Shown here: positions 23,218 through 34,674 of the stretch, piece by piece
Layout: each line of letters begins with the position of its first letter
Position numbering within the stretch: position 1 is the first letter of the stretch
Program-made: the position numbers and the translations under genes
The notes under the pieces: generated by a model
Told to the model about the DNA's origin: nothing
Database searches by the model: none
Seen by the model: only the letters and a program-made list of their open reading frames with translations
NCBI GenBank assembly: GCA_051294375.1
Contig: CM119269.1
Coordinates: 23,169,497-23,233,496 of the forward strand
Reading direction: 5' to 3'
Length of the DNA: 64,000 nucleotides
Source of the DNA: Paraspadella gotoi
Lineage: Eukaryota > Chaetognatha

Positions 23218-23312
23218 CGAAAGAGAGAGAGAGAGAGAGGGAGGGATATAGGGAGGGAGGGGGAGAGAGAGAGAAAGAGAGAGAGAGNNNNNNNNNNNNN
23301 NNNNNNNNNNNN

Positions 23313-23346
<34 letters not shown>
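23218..23346. repeat. GA microsatellite with 25-N gap
   Basis: GA/GGGA tract interrupted by N at 23,288-23,312. Confidence 0.9.
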
Positions 23347-23347
<1 letters not shown>

Positions 23348-23416
23348 AAATTTTGATTCGGCATTGTATATTTTTATCATCGTTATTAATATTTAGTTAA
23401 TTTTCTTCAATTTAGT

Positions 23417-23490
23417 CAGAGTCAGGGGCAAGATAGCTTATTTATTAAATGAATAGATAATTTTTATATTGGTTGTACCAATTTCATGAA
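23417..23490 (+). repeat. Recurring GTCAGGGGCAAGATAGC repeat, copy 1
   Basis: Reads GTCAGGGGCAAGATAGCTTA, TTTATTAAATGAATAGATAA, then TTGGTTGTACCAATTTCATG. Near-identical stretches occur at 24,697 and 25,134, and inverted shorter forms near 45,015 and 59,378. Confidence 0.7.
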
Positions 23491-23879
23491 ATGATTTTTC
23501 CGTCACCAGTAACTAAGAGCCTCGCCCACAACAACAAAAACTGACAAGAAAACAAAAGACAAAGGCCAAAGGCGACATCTGGTTAAACAAAAGACTAAAG
23601 ACTAAACTTTGAACCCCTTACTATCTCGCTTGTCTGTCGTTCTATTAATTAAAACTTAAGTTTATTTGAAAGCCAAAACAAATATTTTTTATTCGAGCTC
23701 ATGATGAGATTTTTAGGCTAAATATTATAGAAGCTGTGATAAAATCAAAAAAAGAATCTAAATTTTTTCTTACAATTTCCTTTTTATTTCTAAAAAAAAA
23801 AATTTATCTATCTTTATGTTTTATTTTTTTATGGAAACTTCAAAACAGCTAATCAACAAAGAAAAAAGCTGTAATTGTT

Positions 23880-24430
23880 GACCCTTGGAAGGCGCCAAAT
23901 AATTTCATTTCTCTTTCTCTTTGAAGCAACTGGAGACCTTGGACGAGCTTTTGGAAGCAGGCGGCCTTGCATGTCAACGGAGAGCAAGGACGATGACCTG
24001 GAAAGTCTCGCAATTCAAGACCGTAAGACTTCTGCAAGCCAGTTGAGAAAACAATAGAGAGAAGAAGAACTGTAGCCAGTCATTCAACAATGAATAGGCG
24101 GCTTTTCATGTAGGATTGAGCTCCTGGATACAAAGCCAAAGCCAAAGCCAAAGCCAAAGCCACACAAAAATGTCATGAGGAAAACGGGATCAAGGTGCTT
24201 GAAGGTTGGTCCTGTAACGCACCTGACAGCAACATCATCGAAAATATCTGGTCTAGGATGAAAAGGAACATTTTGCAATACAACGCCATGACAGTCAATG
24301 AAATCAATAAAATTATAAAACGTATTTAAGGGGAACTGAACCCTTCATATTTGCGCAGCCTCTACGCCTCTCTCCCTAGTTGCATGGAAGCTGGAAGCAA
24401 ATGCTGCTCACCGAGTTCTAAAAAGTAATA
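23880..24430 (+). pseudogene. Degenerate Tc1/mariner-like transposase fragments
   Basis: Two separate pieces resemble a Tc1-family transposase. Around 23,925-24,055 the frame reads GRRPCMSTESKDDDLESLAI then QDRKTSASQLRKQ, like the N-terminal DNA-binding helices. Around 24,170-24,425 it reads ENGIKVLEGWSCNAPDSNII, ENIWSRMKR, and, after a stop, LNPSYLRSLYASLPSCMEAG. In the family the last catalytic residue sits in SPDLNPIENLW; here this has become APDSNIIENIW. The middle of the protein, with the catalytic Asp residues, is missing and stops are present, so it is dead. No terminal inverted repeats were found. Confidence 0.75.
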
Positions 24431-24479
24431 TTTTCCTTCAAATAACTTTTTTTTCACCAGATCTGTATTCTTAGAGTTT

Positions 24480-24775
24480 CGGATATTAGCACTCGGTTAA
24501 ACATAGGTTAAAACCGGCGAATCTGGGACCTTGCAGTCGGGAGGCTAAATGACCTGCCATTGGTTCATATAGTCACAATTGAGTCGTTTAATATATAGAC
24601 TATGAGAGAGTCTTGATTGAAAGCTTGAAGGGACCTGCTATGTCATAATCTTGTAAGAGTGATGGATGCTTTAAACCATCAAAGCCTGTCCAAAGTCAGG
24701 GGCAAGATAGCTTACTTATTTAATGTACGGATAATTTCATAATAGTTGTACCAATTTCATACAACTTTGCCTTTT
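24480..24775. mobile_element. SINE-like unit
   Basis: On the minus strand the part near 24,500-24,560 resembles the lower half of a tRNA (CCGACTGCAAGGTCCCAGAT then TCG). The plus-strand sequence from 24,605 (CTTGATTGAAAGCTTGAAGG) to the GTCAGGGGCAAGATAGC motif at 24,697 recurs in inverse order at about 45,015-45,130. This supports a dispersed short element. Confidence 0.35.
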
Positions 24776-25133
24776 ATATATAATTTTAGTATAAAGATAT
24801 TTATTAAAAAAAAATAAACTGTTGTGTTTGTATTAATATCGAATTTGTTTTCTAATTTTTTTTCTAATTTTTTTTTCATTAGATTCAGACGAAAATGAAC
24901 AGAAAGATTCACTGAATGCAAGTCGTCTTCATGGATGAATCTAAAAATTCAGCTTTCGTGTTTTATGGAAGAAAAGAAAAAATGTTGTAAATTTCATGTT
25001 GTTTACTTTACTCGTCTATTAACTGTTTACTTATTGTTGTACAATTCTAAACCATTCCGATTTTGACATGACCCGAATGAGTGAATTTTAGTATAATAGT
25101 TATATAATCAACCGTTTTATTATAACCAGGCTA

Positions 25134-25208
25134 AAGTCTGGGGCAAGATAGCTTGGTTATTTAATGAATGAATAATTTTTATATTGGTTTCAGCCGATTT
25201 TTTAATGA

Positions 25209-25210
<2 letters not shown>
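25134..25210 (+). repeat. Recurring GTCAGGGGCAAGATAGC repeat, copy 3
   Basis: AAAGTCTGGGGCAAGATAGC then TTGGTTATTTAATGAATGAA, ending in an (AAT)n tract at 25,207-25,277. Confidence 0.7.
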
Positions 25211-25274
<64 letters not shown>

Positions 25275-25290
25275 GTAATAAGAATAATAA
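25207..25290. repeat. (AAT)n microsatellite
   Basis: Almost perfect aat repeats. Confidence 0.95.
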
Positions 25291-25555
25291 TATCTATTGG
25301 TTTCCGAATGAATTTGATAGTATTGATTTTTCCCGCGCGTTTTTTTAGTCTAAATAAAAAAACAAAAATATAAAAAGATTAAATCGTCGAATTTATTTGT
25401 TTTGTTTCGATAAAAACAAAAAAAAATTTCGTTTTTATTAATATTTGTTTTGTGTGTGATGATATTTATCATTATTTAACATTTTCTTTTTCGTTGTGAG
25501 AATTTTTTTTGAGCAGAAAAACTTCGTGATTTTTCAACTTTTTCAGGTTCGGTAA

Positions 25556-26555
25556 GCAGAGAGAGCAGAGAGAGGGAGAGAGAGATGAGAAGCGAGATGA
25601 GAGGAAGGGAGGCCGGACAGAGTAGAGGATGAAGGAGCGGGAGGGAGGGAGGAATGGAGCAGGAGATCGGAGAGAGGAGAGGGTAGGAACTTCTCGGGGA
25701 GTCGGCAGGAGAGGGGAACGGGTTGAGAGAGTGAGCGGACGGGGAGGGAGAGGGGGATCGATTGACGAGTGCCGAGGTGAGTGGCGGAGCGAACGGAGGA
25801 GGGATGGATGGGCGGGAGGGGGAGGAGAGGGGAAGAGGAAGTGCGAGGATGGACGAGCGGGAGAGAAGTGGGAGCCGAGTGCGAGGCGGAAGGGGAAGAG
25901 GGAGAGAGGGGAATAGGCAGGAGAGAGGTATCAGGAGAAGAGGACGGACGACGGTGGAGGGCGCAGAGTGTGAGGACAGACGAAGAGGGAGAAGGGAGAG
26001 GAGAGCCATGGAGAGAGGAAAGGAAACGTCGGGAAAGAGGGAGAGAGGGAGGAGAGGCAGTAGAGGAGACTCGCGGAGAGGGCGGAGAGCGAGGCGTGAG
26101 GGGGAGGGAGGGTGTGGCGGCGGAGTCGGCGAGGGGGAGGGGTCGAAGAGACAAACATGAGTGATGGATAGGGCAAGGAGAAGGAGGCGAAGGAGCGGAG
26201 GGGCGATGGGAGAAGAGGGACGAGGAGGCGTGGGCAGAGAGGAGAGGCCGGGATCGCTGTGGAGCTGTGTGGGAGTCGGGGACGAGAGGGAGGCGATCAG
26301 TGGACAGGGTATATGGAGATCTAACACGCGTCGGACGAGAGGTGGGAGGGAGGCAAGATAGTGGAGGAGAGAGAAGGGACGAGGAGGGAGGGAGGGAGGA
26401 AGGGAGTCACGCGGATGAGAGGTCGAGAGGATGGAGAAGCAAGGGAAGGAGGCGGTGAGCGGAGAGAGAGAGGAGAGGAGGAAGATGGGAAGACGAGGAG
26501 AGAAGAGAGCGAGAGGAGACGACGGGAGCGATAGGAGGAGAAGAGAGAGGAGAGA
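25556..26555. repeat. 1-kb purine-rich low-complexity tract
   Basis: Imperfect gagagggagag sequence with extremely asymmetric strand composition. The 393-codon Ser/Pro/Leu frame on the minus strand results from it, although its first codons belong to the real exon at 26,592-26,642. Confidence 0.85.
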
Positions 26556-26591
26556 GAAGTTATATAACTCCCAGCCTTTCCTACAACTCAC

Positions 26592-26642
26592 ACAGTTCGG
26601 CCTCGTGAATTCGGGAAACACCCAGGGGTCGCGATTCACAGA
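26592..26642 (-). CDS. 51-nt internal exon, unknown protein
   Basis: Acceptor attttcag and donor tgt|gtgagt enclose 17 complete codons, SVNRDPWVFPEFTRPNC, in phase 0. Composition differs sharply from the AT-rich flank and from the GA tract that begins just after the donor. The product is not recognised. No neighbouring exon could be linked. Confidence 0.5.
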
Positions 26643-26879
26643 CTGAAAATAAAACAAATATAATATATTTAAATATAATCGTAAACATTATTTGATTATT
26701 AAACCAAGCTTATAAATAGTAAATTTTTTTTTAAAGTTGAAGTGAAAGCATTATAATTTTTTTTACAATTTGGGAAAAAAAACCGAAGAAAACAAGTTAA
26801 ATTCATTAATGAAAACAAAAGGCCAAAGATGAACGAGGAAGGAAGCAAAAAGAGATGTAAGACCAGAGGAGAATAAGAG

Positions 26880-27245
26880 AGACGAGAGAAAGAGGAAGAG
26901 AGTGAGCAGAAAGAACTAAAGAAGAGGAAAGATAGAGTGAGAGGTGAAAGAAAGTGATGAGAGAGAGAGAGAGACGACAGGACGAGAGAAAGAGAAAAGA
27001 GGAGAGAGAATAAGAAGAGAAGAGAGTGAGAGGGAAAGAAAGAGAGAGAGAGAGAGAGGAAAGGAGAGAAAAAAAAAAAAAAAAAAAGAAAAAGAAGAGA
27101 GAGAGAGAGAGAGAGAGACGACGAGAGAGAGAAAGAAATAAAGAAAGAGAAAGAGAGGTGAGAGAGCAAGAAAGAGAGAGAGAAGAGAGAGATAGAGAGA
27201 GAAAAAAAAAAAAGAGAGAAAGAGAGAGAGAGAGAGTCAGAGTCG
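26880..27245. repeat. GA-rich low-complexity tract
   Basis: Interrupted gagaaa repeats with poly-A runs. Confidence 0.85.
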
Positions 27246-27724
27246 AGAGAAATCGCGACCGTCGGTGAATGTAGCGTCACGCTGACCTACAGGTCATCGA
27301 TTTAAGGAAAAAGACTTTAATAAATAATTTAGGCTCAAAAATATTTAAAAGAATAATTTTAACAGAAAATAATACTAATACTAATACGTTTAAGAAAATT
27401 ATATTAACTGCACTTAATACCAAGAATTGTCTAATATATAAAAAAACCTGATAATTAAATTAATATTAAATGCATAAGAATTTATTTCGGAGTCAGGGAT
27501 ACATCCGCCTTCTATTAATTAGCTAAATATTTTCTTTTTTATTAAAAAAAATAATTTTAAACAAAAAGAATATAATTAATTATTATCAATTAACATTCTT
27601 TCTCAGTATCTCTGTTCTTTGATCCTGTCTCTATCTTTTTCTGACTCTGTCTCTTTTTCAGACTGTTCCCTTTATTTTCCAACTATATCTCTATTTTCTT
27701 TGACTCTGTCTCTATCTTTTTCTC

Positions 27725-27960
27725 AGCGCGGAGTCGAGTCAAGGCGCTGTTCGTCTTTCCGCCGGGCAAAGTTTAACCGGTCTCCTCGGCCCCTTGCCCT
27801 CAGCCTCGTGCCTTAGCCTCGTGCCCTTAGCCCTGCCATTAGCCACTTGCCCTTAACCCGTGCCCTCAGCCTCGTGCCCTCGTGGCCTCTGGCCGTACTC
27901 CCGCCCCGACCCCGAGGCGGGTATTTAAAAGCACCACACCTCAGACGGGGAGGGAGGAGA
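27725..27960 (+). promoter_or_regulatory. GC-rich repeat with TATA-like promoter candidate
   Basis: Irregular TGCCCTCAGCCTCG units (27,790-27,890) are followed by GC-box-like ccccgaccccgaggcggg and then tatttaaaagc near 27,921. A GC box just before a TATTTAAA element on the plus strand looks like a core promoter. No clear first exon follows, only a GA tract at 27,955-28,000. Confidence 0.3.
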
Positions 27961-28059
27961 GAGAGAGAGAGGAGAGAGGAGAGCAGAGAGAGAGAGAGAT
28001 AACTGAGTAACAGGATGATGACGCAAAATGATTGATATTATCTACGAAAAAACAACAAT

Positions 28060-28450
28060 GACAGTGATGTTTGGGAATGATTGATTGATATGATTAATTG
28101 ATTTCTGATGATCATGATTGATATATCCACGATGATGATGATAATGGTGATGATTATGATGTGATGATGAAGAAAATGACGATGATGATTGATGATTGAT
28201 GATTACGACGACAAAAGTTTGATATTTCATTCCTTTTATATTCGAGTATGGATGAGAAGAGAGGAGAGAGAAGGAAGAGGAAGAAGAGAGAATGAGAAGG
28301 AAGCGAGGAGGCAGGAGAAGAAAGAAGAGAGGAAGAGGAAGGAAGAGGCAAGCAAGAGGAGCGATGGAACGGAGGAGAGAGGAGAAGAAGAGGAAGAGGT
28401 GGAGGAGGAAGAAGAGTAGAAGAAGTAAGAAGAGGAAGAGGATCAATCCA
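28060..28450. repeat. TGAT and GA-rich repeats
   Basis: Interrupted gatgatgattgat (28,070-28,205), then a GA-rich tract to about 28,440. No gene. Confidence 0.7.
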
Positions 28451-28979
28451 TCGGCCACCGATAGAAAATAATTGACTCGAATTGACTCGAGTACATTTTT
28501 TATTTAATTAACCAAAGTAAAAATCATTTATTTATTTATTTTTATTTATTTGTTAATTTATTTATTTAAAATTTATTCCATAAACCCCTTCTATGTATTT
28601 TGTGAGAAAATACTGCAGATGGCATTTGTTTTTCAAACATTTAGCCGTCGCGACATCTTTGAAGAAAAAAGTCGAGTTATAAACAAAAGACGTAGAGGAA
28701 AATCATTCAGTATTACTATTAGGGAATTACTATTAGGGAATTAGGGAAATGTTTATTGTTCATAGTTGTCATTATCTGTTCGAAATATTGTTCTTTAAAA
28801 TCGGTTAAAGCGATTATACGATAAAAAAAAAAAAAAAAAATTAGCAAACGAGAGAAAAGATTTTAGAGATTATTTTTGCTTTTACCTTAAAATTTGAAAT
28901 AAAATCAAAAAGAACAATTAAAAAGAGAGAAATTTTAAAAAGCGAAGGAGCAACCTTCGCCTCTGAAGAGGAAAAAGAA

Positions 28980-29156
28980 AGGTAAAGTAAAGTAAAGTAA
29001 AGAAAAGTTAAATAAATTAAAGTAAAGTAAAGTAAAGTAAAGTAAAGTAGAGCTAAATGTAGTAAGGTAACGTAAAATAATATTAGGTGATGCAAAAATA
29101 AAAAAAACGAAGAAAATCTACTGAAATTTATAATTGTTTAATTGTTTAATTTGCAA

Positions 29157-29226
<70 letters not shown>
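28980..29226. repeat. (AAAGT)n and (AAT)n microsatellites
   Basis: An agtaa/aaagt pentamer tract at 28,984-29,050 and (AAT)n at 29,158-29,226. Confidence 0.9.
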
Positions 29227-29248
29227 TACTTTAATTAACTAAACTCAG

Positions 29249-29447
29249 TATGACGACGACGTCGATAATAAAGACGCTGTTGTTAACGACGATAATGACG
29301 ACGACGACGACGACAGAAGAGTCATCTTGCGACGATTACGAGCAGTTTTGTCGCGATCAACAAAAGAGCAACGGAGCTTTGAACAGAACACTGTGCGATA
29401 ATAACGGAGTCACTTGGAATGACAACTGTGGTTTCGTCAAGAGTCAG
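29249..29447 (+). CDS. Kazal-like protease-inhibitor domain exon
   Basis: An exon between an acceptor (taactaaactcag) and a donor (agtcag|gtggga), with one leading base and 66 codons. The C-terminal half reads CDDYEQFCRDQQ and then CDNNGVTWNDNCGF. The spacing C-x10-C with the N-G-x-T-W-x-N-x-C core is the Kazal signature (usual form C-G-x-D-G-x-T-Y-x-N-x-C). Kazal domains inhibit serine proteases or serve as follistatin-like modules. The first 26 residues are mostly Thr, encoded by ACG repeats, with a short hydrophobic run (IIKTLLLTTIM). The ATG at 29,250 could be the start with a poor signal peptide, or the exon may be internal. The remaining cysteines must lie in a later exon, which I did not find. 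Confidence 0.65.
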
Positions 29448-29639
29448 GTGGGAATAAATGTAGAAAAAATAGTAATAATAGACATAATTGTCTAATAAAG
29501 GGAAAAATAAATGGAATGAACAAATGAAGAGATATTTATTGTAACAAATGTAATAATTTTGTCTTCAATAACTATAAAATTTGTACAATCGATATAAAAA
29601 TTAAAATATTATATAATATTTCTCTTTCTCTCTTAAACT

Positions 29640-30460
29640 TGTTTCTATTCAATATTTCTTCAAAATGTTTCCCCCTCTTTCCTCTCCTCCACCTCTCCCT
29701 CTTCTGCTTCGTTCTCCCTCTCCATCCACCTCTTCCCTTCTCTCTCTGCTCGCTCCAATCCACTGCTTGCCCCCCTCCTTCCTTCTCTCTCTCTCCCCAT
29801 CTCTCCTCTCGCCTCTCTCTCGTTCTCCCAACCCTCTTCCTCTCTCATCCTTCCTCTCTCTCTTCGTCTCGTTCGCGTTCTCCCTCTCCCCACCTCTCCT
29901 CTTCTCTCCTTCTTCCTCTTTCGCTTCCACCGCGGTGCTCATTCTCCGTGTTCCCATGGCCGTTCAGTGTCCTTTCACTGCTTAGATCGGCATTCTCCCG
30001 TTATTTCCTCGTCGTCTCTCCTCTCCTCGTTCTCCCTCCAATCTCCCTCTCTCTCCTGTATCTCCCCTCTCCGATCCAGACGGCATCCCTCTTTTCCCTC
30101 CTCAATTCTCTTCTCTCGTCACTCTTTCTTTGCTCCCTCTCCGGCGATCCGACCTCGCGTCATTTTCCCTTCTCTCTCTCTCTCTCTGTCTCTCGTCCGT
30201 CTCGCTCTGCTCTCATCTACCTCTTTGTCCTTACCTAACTCGTCGCTGTCCCTCTTTCTCTTGCTCTCTCCTTCGGACCTCTCGATCTGCTCGTCATTCT
30301 CCTTCACCTCTCTTCCAATCCGCGCGCGCTCTCTCTCCTTTACACCCCCTCGCCGGTCTTCTTTTCTTTGCCCCCTCGTCGGCCTCGAGTCAAACTACCT
30401 CTGTCCCCCTCCCGCCTCTCTCTCTCCCTCTTCGCTCTCCCTCTCCCTCCCCCTTACAGT
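29640..30460. repeat. CT-rich low-complexity tract
   Basis: Pyrimidine-rich sequence on the plus strand, ending in an acceptor-like ccccttacag. A sister tract lies at 31,311-31,915. The long Ser/Leu/Pro frames are artefacts. Confidence 0.85.
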
Positions 30461-30705
30461 TTGCGACGCCATGGTCTGTCCGCGTAAGATTCTCTTCGTC
30501 ACGGGCGAAGGCCCTGTTCTCCCGCCCATCTGATTCTGTCGAGCTTGTGTCGGGCCTGGCCGCCGCCCTGTAACATGTTGTCCCTAGTACGACGATACCC
30601 TAGCGGTGTCAAGCCAGGACTCTTCCAGGCCTCAACGTGGACAGTGGGCTCAGTGAGCAACGTGGACAGGATCAAGCGCCACACATTTCCTGTGGGTTGA
30701 GGATG
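30461..30705 (+). pseudogene. Exon-like segment, copy 1 of duplicate D3
   Basis: Follows the acceptor-like ccccttacag. A frame from 30,572 reads MLSLVRRYPSGVKPGLFQAS and continues to a TGA. It aligns loosely with 31,925-32,172, where a different frame is open. At least one copy must therefore be frameshifted. Confidence 0.3.
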
Positions 30706-30889
30706 TAAGAGAAAACTGGGGGAGTATAATTATGATGGGAGAAATTGAGTGCGAATGCGATACATTAAGGGTTGGTAAATTGAGTTGTTGGTGGAAATTG
30801 AAGGTTAAAAATTTCATGAGTGGAAATTAAGCCGACCCACAGTGGCTCTCTGGCCACGATTACCCAACAGAAAATATTATCATTTTCGC

Positions 30890-31310
30890 CCAAATTTCGA
30901 TCCCCACAATATCCTTTTCCACACACAGTATCTCTCCCCGTCTCAAGTATATCTAACCCCTATCTAACCCACAATATCTAACCCCCTCTATCCTTCCCCG
31001 CCTATCTATTCCTATCTATCCATCTTATTCTAATTATCTTATCGCCTATCTATCCTACTATTCTTCCCGCCTATCTATTCCTATCTATTTTATTCCTCTC
31101 TATCCTTCCCTGCGCCTATCTATCCTATTCTATCTATCTATCATATCTCTCTTCCCTGACCTATCTATCCTATCTATCTTTATCTATCCTATCTATCCTT
31201 CCCTGCCTAGTCTATGTATTTATCCTTCCCCGCCTATCTATCCTATCTATCCTATTCTATCCTTCCCCGCCTATCTATCCCTTGCNNNNNNNNNNNNNNN
31301 NNNNNNNNNN
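30890..31310. repeat. (CTAT)n-type array with gap
   Basis: Repeats of tatctatcctatctatcc and ccttccccgcctatctatcc, ending in 25 N (31,286-31,310). A sister array lies at 32,430-32,915. Confidence 0.9.
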
Positions 31311-31915
31311 TCCCCTCTCTCTCTCTCTCTCTCCTGCTCTTCTCCTCTCTTACCTCTCTCCTACCCTTCTCTCTCTGTCGTACTCTTTCTCTCCCTCTCC
31401 TCCCCCCTCTCTCTATCTCTCCCTTCCCCTTCTTCTTCTCATCTCCTTCCTCTCTCTCTCCTTCCTCTCTCTTCTCCTTCCCGTCTCTCTCTCTTCCTTT
31501 CCTCCTCTCCTCTCCTCCCCCTCTCTCTCCCCCTCTTCCTACTGCTCTTCTCCGTTTTCTCTCTCTCTCGCCCTCTTTCTTCTCTCTCTCTCCTTCCCCT
31601 CTCCCTCTCTCCCCAACCCTCTCGTCTCTTCTTTTCCCCTCTCCTCATCTCTCCTCCTCCCCTCTCCCAGTCTGCCGCCCTTGCCAGATCTCTCCTGAGC
31701 CTCCCCAACGTCTCGCCCGCCCTCCCTACTCCTCTTCCCCTCTCCCTGCTCCCTCGCCTCTCATACTCTCTCTCTCCCAATTCGCTCTCTCCCTAACCCT
31801 CTCCCCTCTTTCTCCTCCGCCTCTCCTCCTACCGCTATCCCTCTCTCTCCCCCTCCCTCTCCCAGCCCGATCTCTCTACTCCCTCTTCCTCATCCTCTCC
31901 TCCCCTGCTACATCG
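31311..31915. repeat. CT-rich low-complexity tract, second copy
   Basis: Same character as 29,640-30,460, and likewise followed by a coding-like segment. Confidence 0.85.
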
Positions 31916-31929
31916 ATCCGCGCCTTACT

Positions 31930-32172
31930 AGGTGCGTCGTCACGCGATAAGACTTCCTCGTCGTAATCACGGCGCGCAAAAGCCCCTGTTCCCGACCCAT
32001 CGATTTCTGTCCGGCTTTGTCGGTCCCGTTGCGCGTAGCTGGACGACAACGCGCAAGTCAACGTGGGTATCCTCCAGTGTGAGCACTACCGAGGGACCCA
32101 AACCCTGCAATCAATGCCCAACATCTTCCTGTGGTGTTTTGAGGAGGAAAACTGGAATTTTTGGGAAACGAT
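31930..32172 (+). CDS. Possible 3'-terminal exon, copy 2 of duplicate D3
   Basis: After the CT tract an acceptor-like ag at about 31,930 is followed by an open frame (RRHAIRLPRRNHGAQKPL, later STTEGPKPCNQCPTSSCGVL) that ends at a TGA in less GC-rich DNA. It contains two CxxC-like Cys pairs. Product unknown. The neighbouring copy is out of frame relative to this one, which lowers confidence in both. Confidence 0.3.
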
Positions 32173-32429
32173 GAACAAGGGTCGAAATTCCTAAGAGGCT
32201 TGGTATTAAGTAGGGTAACTACTGAAGGGATGGAAATTGAGTTTGCGTCGGAATATTCGAAAGACGTTAAAAAATTTAATGAGTGGCAAATTTAACCGAC
32301 CCAACAAGGCGCTCTCTCTGGCCACGATTACCCCAACAGAAAAACATATATCATTTTCCGCCCAAATTCGATCCCCACAATATTCCTCTCCACACAGCAG
32401 TAATTACCTCCTCCCGTCTCCAATTATCT

Positions 32430-32915
32430 AAACCCCTATCTAACCCCACATTATCTAACCCCCTCCTTATCCTTCCCCGCTATCTATATCCATAATCTAT
32501 CCATCTTATTCTAATTCATTCTTATCCGCCTATCTTCCTATCTATCTTCCCGCCTATCTATCCTGATTCTATTATTCCTCTCTATCCTTCCCTGTTCCAT
32601 TATCTTCCTATCTATCTTAATCTATCTATCATATCTCTCCTTCCCTGGACTAACCTACATTTCTCATCACTTCCCTCTATCATCTATTATCCATTCGCCT
32701 ATTATCTATCCATCATACTCCTGGCCGATCCTATCTATATATCACCACTAAATCCTCCGCCCATAATTACCATCACGTCCTCATCTTGACTCCCTATCCT
32801 ATCTATCTTGCCCGCCATAATTCTTGATCTATCTATCTATCCATCTATCCTTCCGCTGCCTATCTATCCTATCTATTCTATCCTAATCTATCTATCCTTT
32901 CATTGCCTTTCTATA
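32430..32915. repeat. (CTAT)n-type array, second copy
   Basis: Noisy version of the array at 30,890-31,285. The foldback element begins at its right edge. Confidence 0.85.
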
Positions 32916-34674
32916 TAAGAGCTTACCCAAATTTTAAATTAAACCAGTTGAGAGGTCACGAACTCATATCTTGATCGTAGGTTCTCTTTTTCTGTAGAAG
33001 ACGATTGGGACTGATTAAACCTGAAAAAAACTTGACCGGAAGAAGGAACTCTCCCAGAGTTTCCAAGTGATCGAGTCACTTTTGCAGGTTTTTCTTTGAT
33101 CGTAGATAATCTTATATGTGAAATTAATTTAAAGGATTTTTATAAAATAATGATTAAATCAATACTTTGCATTTGATTTTGAAATATAATTTTTGTTTGT
33201 AAACTTTATATGTTTTTAATTAAAACCTTTATTTTTAATAAATTTATTAATAATATAATATTTATATAATATAACAAATATAAAGAATATCATTAGCTTT
33301 TGATAAAATACTTACTAAAAGTTATTAAACTTAAATTTTGTGAAGAATAAATATTAAAAAAATAATATTTAGCAGTACTTTACTAAAAAATAAAATCAAA
33401 ATACACAATTATTAACAACTTTTAAAAACTAAAAAAAAAAAGATTTAAAAAATTCCTAAATACTATTCTCCACTAACTTTTTTATAAATTTTTGAGCTCT
33501 ATTATTGGCTTTAAATTTGCCCTGATATAACCAGAGAACTGTCCAAAATTTTAGGATCAAATTGATCAATAATTTTTGCAGAATCTGCTTAAGTTCTATG
33601 CTTTTAGTAAATATCAAAAGTGTTTTGGAAAATGGCCCAACATACTACTTTATGTGCTATGCAGTAAAATTGTTTTTCTCCAAGAATACAATCTATAAAC
33701 TTTATTGTTTTAAAAACAGATAAATCTTAAACAGTATTCATAACACAAAATTAAAGTAAAACATTTTGTCAAATCTACTTGGTTTTTGCCTCTTTATTTA
33801 GATAGCTAGTCTTGTCACTAATATTATGACTCACAGTAATGTTTTGTAGAATATGTTATCAAACCATAATAAACTAAGGGCGAAAATATTTATATTCTAA
33901 TTAGTATTGCATTAGTTATAGATTTACAACAACATGCGCCAAGATTAAATACAAAAGATATGTAAAAAATTTATCCTGTAAATAGAGTAAACCAAAAACT
34001 TTTCTTCCTCTCTGTTTGAGAATTTGACTCTTTTGGTGGAAGAATTAGTGAATGGACCTCTGAATGAGAGTCGGTATTGTTGATAACAGAAAGTTACAAT
34101 CTTAGGACGTATGGATAAAGGCTTTGCTGCACACTGTTCTAGCCTGATTGCGTCATTTTTTTTTATTGCCAAGTCTAAACTCAGTCGTTTAAACTCTTAT
34201 TAATATAAATCTTATTAACTACAGTTCACAGTTATTTTATGGTCATATAGTTTAAACAGAACTGCAATGATTATTAGTTCAGACAACAAATCCATATCAA
34301 AACCTCCTCTTTCTTAAGTCCAAACCAACAATAAAAAAGCGCCGGATAATTAAATTCAGGAAAACGTATGAACCTAGTTTGATGAATCCGTTAATATATA
34401 AAAAAAGTTAATATGATTATGCAGTACAATCGAAAAAAAAACTGGCCAGCGCTGAGCTCTTATGTCGTTTTATGTGAAGAGATTTCCAGAAGTACAATAG
34501 AAACATATGTAGCAACATTATAGTACAATGAGCATATTAATGTGGTTCACTTATTTATAAAGGTTGTTATATAAACAGAAACCAAAATGTTTTATTCAGC
34601 ATTATACAACGACTATTATAATGCATAATAATGGTTCGACTCTCGCTTTTATGAGGTCTTCGTTCAGCGGTGTT

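Noticed and set aside
25476-26657. 393-residue Ser/Pro/Leu-rich protein
   Set aside because: It is the translation of a GA/CT low-complexity tract. Only the first 17 codons after the acceptor are supported as an exon.
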